A stretch of 64,000 bases of DNA from an uncultured Moraxella sp. (GTDB lineage: Bacteria; Pseudomonadota; Gammaproteobacteria; Pseudomonadales; Moraxellaceae), in assembly GCA_943908425.1 (NCBI GenBank), contig CALTTC010000003.1:62001-126000 (forward strand). Reading direction: 5' to 3'. This document shows positions 61,855 through 64,000 of this stretch, in pieces. Under the pieces are notes generated by a model. It worked only from the letters and a program-made list of their open reading frames with translations. It made no database searches and was not told the origin of the DNA. Positions within the stretch are counted from its first letter, which is position 1. Every line of letters begins with the position of its first letter. Both the position numbers and the translations under genes were made by a program.

Positions 61855-62844
61855 TTAATTCACACAGCTTTTAGGGATAGCTTGACTATTTAAGGAGCTT
61901 TGACAGCGCCACACCCCTGTGGTACTTGGCACACGATACAATACAAGCGTTTGCCCATTTAAATAGCGTATCGGATAGCGGGCTTTATTGACGGTAAGCA
62001 CAATGGCGCAATCGCTTGCCACGCCTGCCACTTGGGACACCACCTGCATTGTAAAGCGCTGATTGTGCGCGGTGAGCGGTAACTGGGTAGGACAGCCCTC
62101 ACGCTCATAAATATGCGCCACCCTATCTTTGGCACGACTGACCGTTTGGTAAGCCTCATAAACCAATGCCTGTTCTTGTTTTTGGGCAAAGAGTGGCACA
62201 AATTGCTTAGCAATAATCCCCATCACCGTCCCAAACAGCGCAAAGGCTAGCATAAGTCCAAGCAAACTTACCCCACCGTGCTGACGCAAATAGACCTCCT
62301 GCGCCCGCCTATCACTGGGGTATAAACGCAAGGCATCGGCAATCTCACGCCGTGCCATACGGTAATAATAGGCGTTACTCCAGCGCGCCACTTGCACAGC
62401 CCAAAATACCCAAATCAATAGAGCAATCGTCCCTTGCGCTGGCAACTGCCACATCTCTGGTAAATGACGAATCACCAAAAACTGTAGTAATGCAATGCTT
62501 AGCACCATGGTCACCTTAATAAAGGAAATACCCGCCACGCAATACACAAAGCAATCCAAATAGCGCTTACGATACAATAGCCACCCAAAAGCACTGATAA
62601 AACTCGCCCAATGCCAACTAGGACACAACCTCCCTGCCTTATCAATACGTGCAAATTGGCGCAAATAATACTGCTTTGAGCGCTCACCGATAAACCAGCA
62701 ATCAAGCTCCAGCCGCCGCTTAGCACTTAAATCCGCTTGATAAAACGGCGGCGGCGTACTTGCCTCCAAAAAAGGGGGGCGAATCAGCTCAAATAACTGT
62801 CCGCCTATATGACGCAAAAATCGCCACGGTTGCCACGTTGACAT
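61855..62844 (-). CDS. DUF2628-like membrane protein with C-terminal pilin-like domain
   Basis: 329 residues. The N-terminal cytoplasmic region leads to W-H-W-A-S-F-I-S-A-F-G-W-L-L-Y-R-K-R-Y near residue 79, the hallmark of DUF2628 membrane proteins, then about four membrane helices (to 220). The last 105 residues face out and follow the plan of a type IV pilin head: a helix (A-Y-Q-T-V-S-R-A-K), V-V-S-Q-V-A-G-V-A-S-D-C, N-G-Q-T-L-V-L-Y, and a closing disulfide-like loop V-W-R-C...I-P-K-S-C. No prepilin leader is present. Its membrane helix could mimic a pilin stalk. It is convergent with mnmC and divergent from trmB. Confidence 0.6.
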   Translation of the reverse strand: MSTWQPWRFLRHIGGQLFELIRPPFLEASTPPPFYQADLSAKRRLELDCWFIGERSKQYYLRQFARIDKAGRLCPSWHWASFISAFGWLLYRKRYLDCFVYCVAGISFIKVTMVLSIALLQFLVIRHLPEMWQLPAQGTIALLIWVFWAVQVARWSNAYYYRMARREIADALRLYPSDRRAQEVYLRQHGGVSLLGLMLAFALFGTVMGIIAKQFVPLFAQKQEQALVYEAYQTVSRAKDRVAHIYEREGCPTQLPLTAHNQRFTMQVVSQVAGVASDCAIVLTVNKARYPIRYLNGQTLVLYRVPSTTGVWRCQSSLNSQAIPKSCVN

Positions 62845-62864
62845 AGTACCACCCCTACAAAAAA

Positions 62865-62873
62865 TGCTATAAT
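62865..62873 (+). promoter_or_regulatory. extended -10 promoter of trmB
   Basis: TGCTATAAT, a perfect extended -10, 32 bases before the trmB ATG. A TTGACA at 62838 is 24 bases away, too far for a normal -35. Confidence 0.55.
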
Positions 62874-62904
62874 GGCTATTTTACACTGATTTTAAACACC
62901 TGTT

Positions 62905-63669
62905 ATGACTGATTTTACTTTAAAAGACGATATTCACCACCATTTGGACAAACTTGCCCAAACGCCCCCAGAATTTCGCCACATCAACACCTTTATGAAA
63001 CGGCGCACGCATATGAGCGATAAGGCAGAAACCGCCCTGCGTTCCGACACCTTTAAGGACTACCTTGTCAATCCTACCGAAATTGGCAAGCTTGGCGATG
63101 TTTCCGCCATCAGCGATTTGCGCACGCTGTTTGCCAATCCTACCGCCCCGCTTGTCCTAGAGATTGGCTTTGGTATGGGCAAAAGCCTTGTACAAATGGC
63201 AAAGGACGCCCCGCACAGAAACTTTGTCGGTATTGAAGTACACGAGCCGGGTATCGGCAACTGCGCGTATCTGGCGCACGAATTACAGCTTACCAATCTT
63301 AAACTCGTGAACGGCGATGCCATTGCTTTATTGGATAACCTGCCCGATGCACACTTGGACACGGTTCAGCTGTATTTTCCCGACCCTTGGCAAAAAAAAC
63401 GCCACTACAAACGGCGCTTTGTAACCACTGAGCGTATGCAACGGGTCGTGCGCGTGCTCACTACTGGCGGTATTTTTCACACCGCTACCGATTGGGAGCA
63501 TTATGCTTTTTGGATGTTAGAAATCTTGCAAGCTATGCCAGAATTGCGCAATTTGGCTGTTGATGGGCAGTTTTATCCACGCCCCAACTTTCGCCCCTTA
63601 ACCAAATTTGAACAACGCGGACTAGACAGCGGACACGGCGTTTGGGATTTGCTCTATCAAAAAGTTTAA
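62905..63669 (+). CDS. trmB: tRNA (guanine46-N7)-methyltransferase TrmB
   Basis: 254-residue SAM-dependent methyltransferase modifying G46 in the tRNA variable loop. SAM motif L-E-I-G-F-G-M-G-K-S near residue 86, N-F-V-G-I-E-V-H-E-P-G near 107, and the signature Y-F-P-D-P-W-Q-K-K-R-H-Y-K-R-R near 154. T-D-W-E-H-Y near 194 and the C-terminal T-K-F-E-Q-R-G close the family pattern. The N-terminal roughly 40 residues are longer than in E. coli but typical of this group. Confidence 0.95.
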   Translation: MTDFTLKDDIHHHLDKLAQTPPEFRHINTFMKRRTHMSDKAETALRSDTFKDYLVNPTEIGKLGDVSAISDLRTLFANPTAPLVLEIGFGMGKSLVQMAKDAPHRNFVGIEVHEPGIGNCAYLAHELQLTNLKLVNGDAIALLDNLPDAHLDTVQLYFPDPWQKKRHYKRRFVTTERMQRVVRVLTTGGIFHTATDWEHYAFWMLEILQAMPELRNLAVDGQFYPRPNFRPLTKFEQRGLDSGHGVWDLLYQKV

Positions 63670-64000
63670 CGAAGCTATTTTCTTGTGAAACCTTTTTTAT
63701 TGCTATCTTACAATCAGGCACAAACCCTTACAAGATATGGCTTTGCGACTTTTTCCACACAAAATGTGGATAACTTGGTGATTTAGCAATTTTTTGGGGG
63801 ATACAATGCCCAAAAAACCAGTGTTTGCCTGTAATTGTATAAAAATTGTACAGAAAGATTATAAAAAATTTTTCTTTAAAAATCAATTATTTACAAAGCA
63901 AAAGGTTTCACAACATCCACAAATTTTTCTATAAAAAATCGCTAAGTTATGCTATAATAATGCTCTTATTTTAGCAACGATGAACAGAGAAGTGTATGGC
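63670..64000. other. possible oriC / dnaA upstream region
   Basis: 331 bases without a gene. Two DnaA boxes face each other: TTTTCCACA (63751-63759) and, on the minus strand, TTATCCACA (63765-63773), a perfect consensus. A weaker ACATCCACA is at 63913-63921. Between them is an AT-rich stretch (about 63835-63905) that could unwind. An extended -10 TGCTATAAT (63950-63958) then precedes GAGAAG and an ATG at 63996 (M-A...) cut by the window edge; an earlier ATG at 63980 is also possible. An origin or an autoregulated dnaA promoter would fit, but the next gene cannot be identified from five bases. Confidence 0.4.

Overview
The window looks like a contiguous piece of a gammaproteobacterial chromosome, most likely from the family Moraxellaceae (Moraxella-like). 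This is inferred from gene content and order: a ygfB / coiled-coil / zapA cluster, pyrB next to a catalytically dead dihydroorotase homologue, a fimT-pilV-pilW-pilX-pilY1 minor pilin operon ending in two ComE/ComF-type pilin genes, and amgK-murU divergent from lptD-surA. No rRNA, complete insertion sequence, prophage or CRISPR array is visible. Almost everything is housekeeping or envelope biology.

Layout. 0.1-9.2 kb: cell division genes (zapA and a coiled-coil partner), YihY membrane protein, pyrimidine synthesis (pyrB, PyrC'), fbp, a TrmH-type RNA methyltransferase and htpX. 9.3-9.9 kb: decayed DNA including an IS630-type transposase tail. 9.9-18.0 kb: seven-gene minor pilin / PilY1 operon on the minus strand, with overlapping stop/start codons. 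18.2-23.2 kb: an AhpD-like protein, a proline-rich membrane protein, the ComF phosphoribosyltransferase-like protein, phospholipase A (pldA) and dsbD. 23.2-28.0 kb: a complete type I secretion apparatus (outer membrane factor, ABC transporter, adaptor) with no substrate gene beside it. 28.2-34.9 kb: a TPR protein, surA, lptD, and the peptidoglycan-recycling pair amgK-murU. 35.0-35.3 kb: tRNA-Val(TAC) and tRNA-Asp(GTC).

35.3-41.7 kb is the most disturbed stretch. It holds a multiply frameshifted pseudogene, an old yellow enzyme with an ArsR-type regulator and a perfect 8+8 bp inverted-repeat operator, and apaH, rsmA and pdxA separated by short tandem duplications; pdxA itself carries low-complexity insertions. 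41.7-46.4 kb: dnaB, alr and a large lipoprotein hydrolase. 46.4-51.1 kb: an accB-accC-pxpB-pxpC-pxpA operon ending in a second BCCP-like gene that has lost the biotin-accepting lysine. 51.1-63.7 kb: a YheT-type hydrolase, Mrp/ApbC, NnrS, Lon, YciB, YciI, a small membrane protein, MnmC, a DUF2628-like membrane protein whose C-terminus looks like a type IV pilin head, and TrmB. The last 330 bp are AT-rich with two good DnaA boxes and a strong extended -10 element, so they may be an origin or the promoter of a gene beginning at the window edge.

The strongest unusual signals are the biotin-less BCCP paralogue in the 5-oxoprolinase operon, the membrane protein with a pilin-like head, the PilY1 homologue with a degenerate metal-binding motif, and the cluster of tandem duplications around rsmA and pdxA. 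All product calls come from reading motifs and family resemblance, not from database searches.
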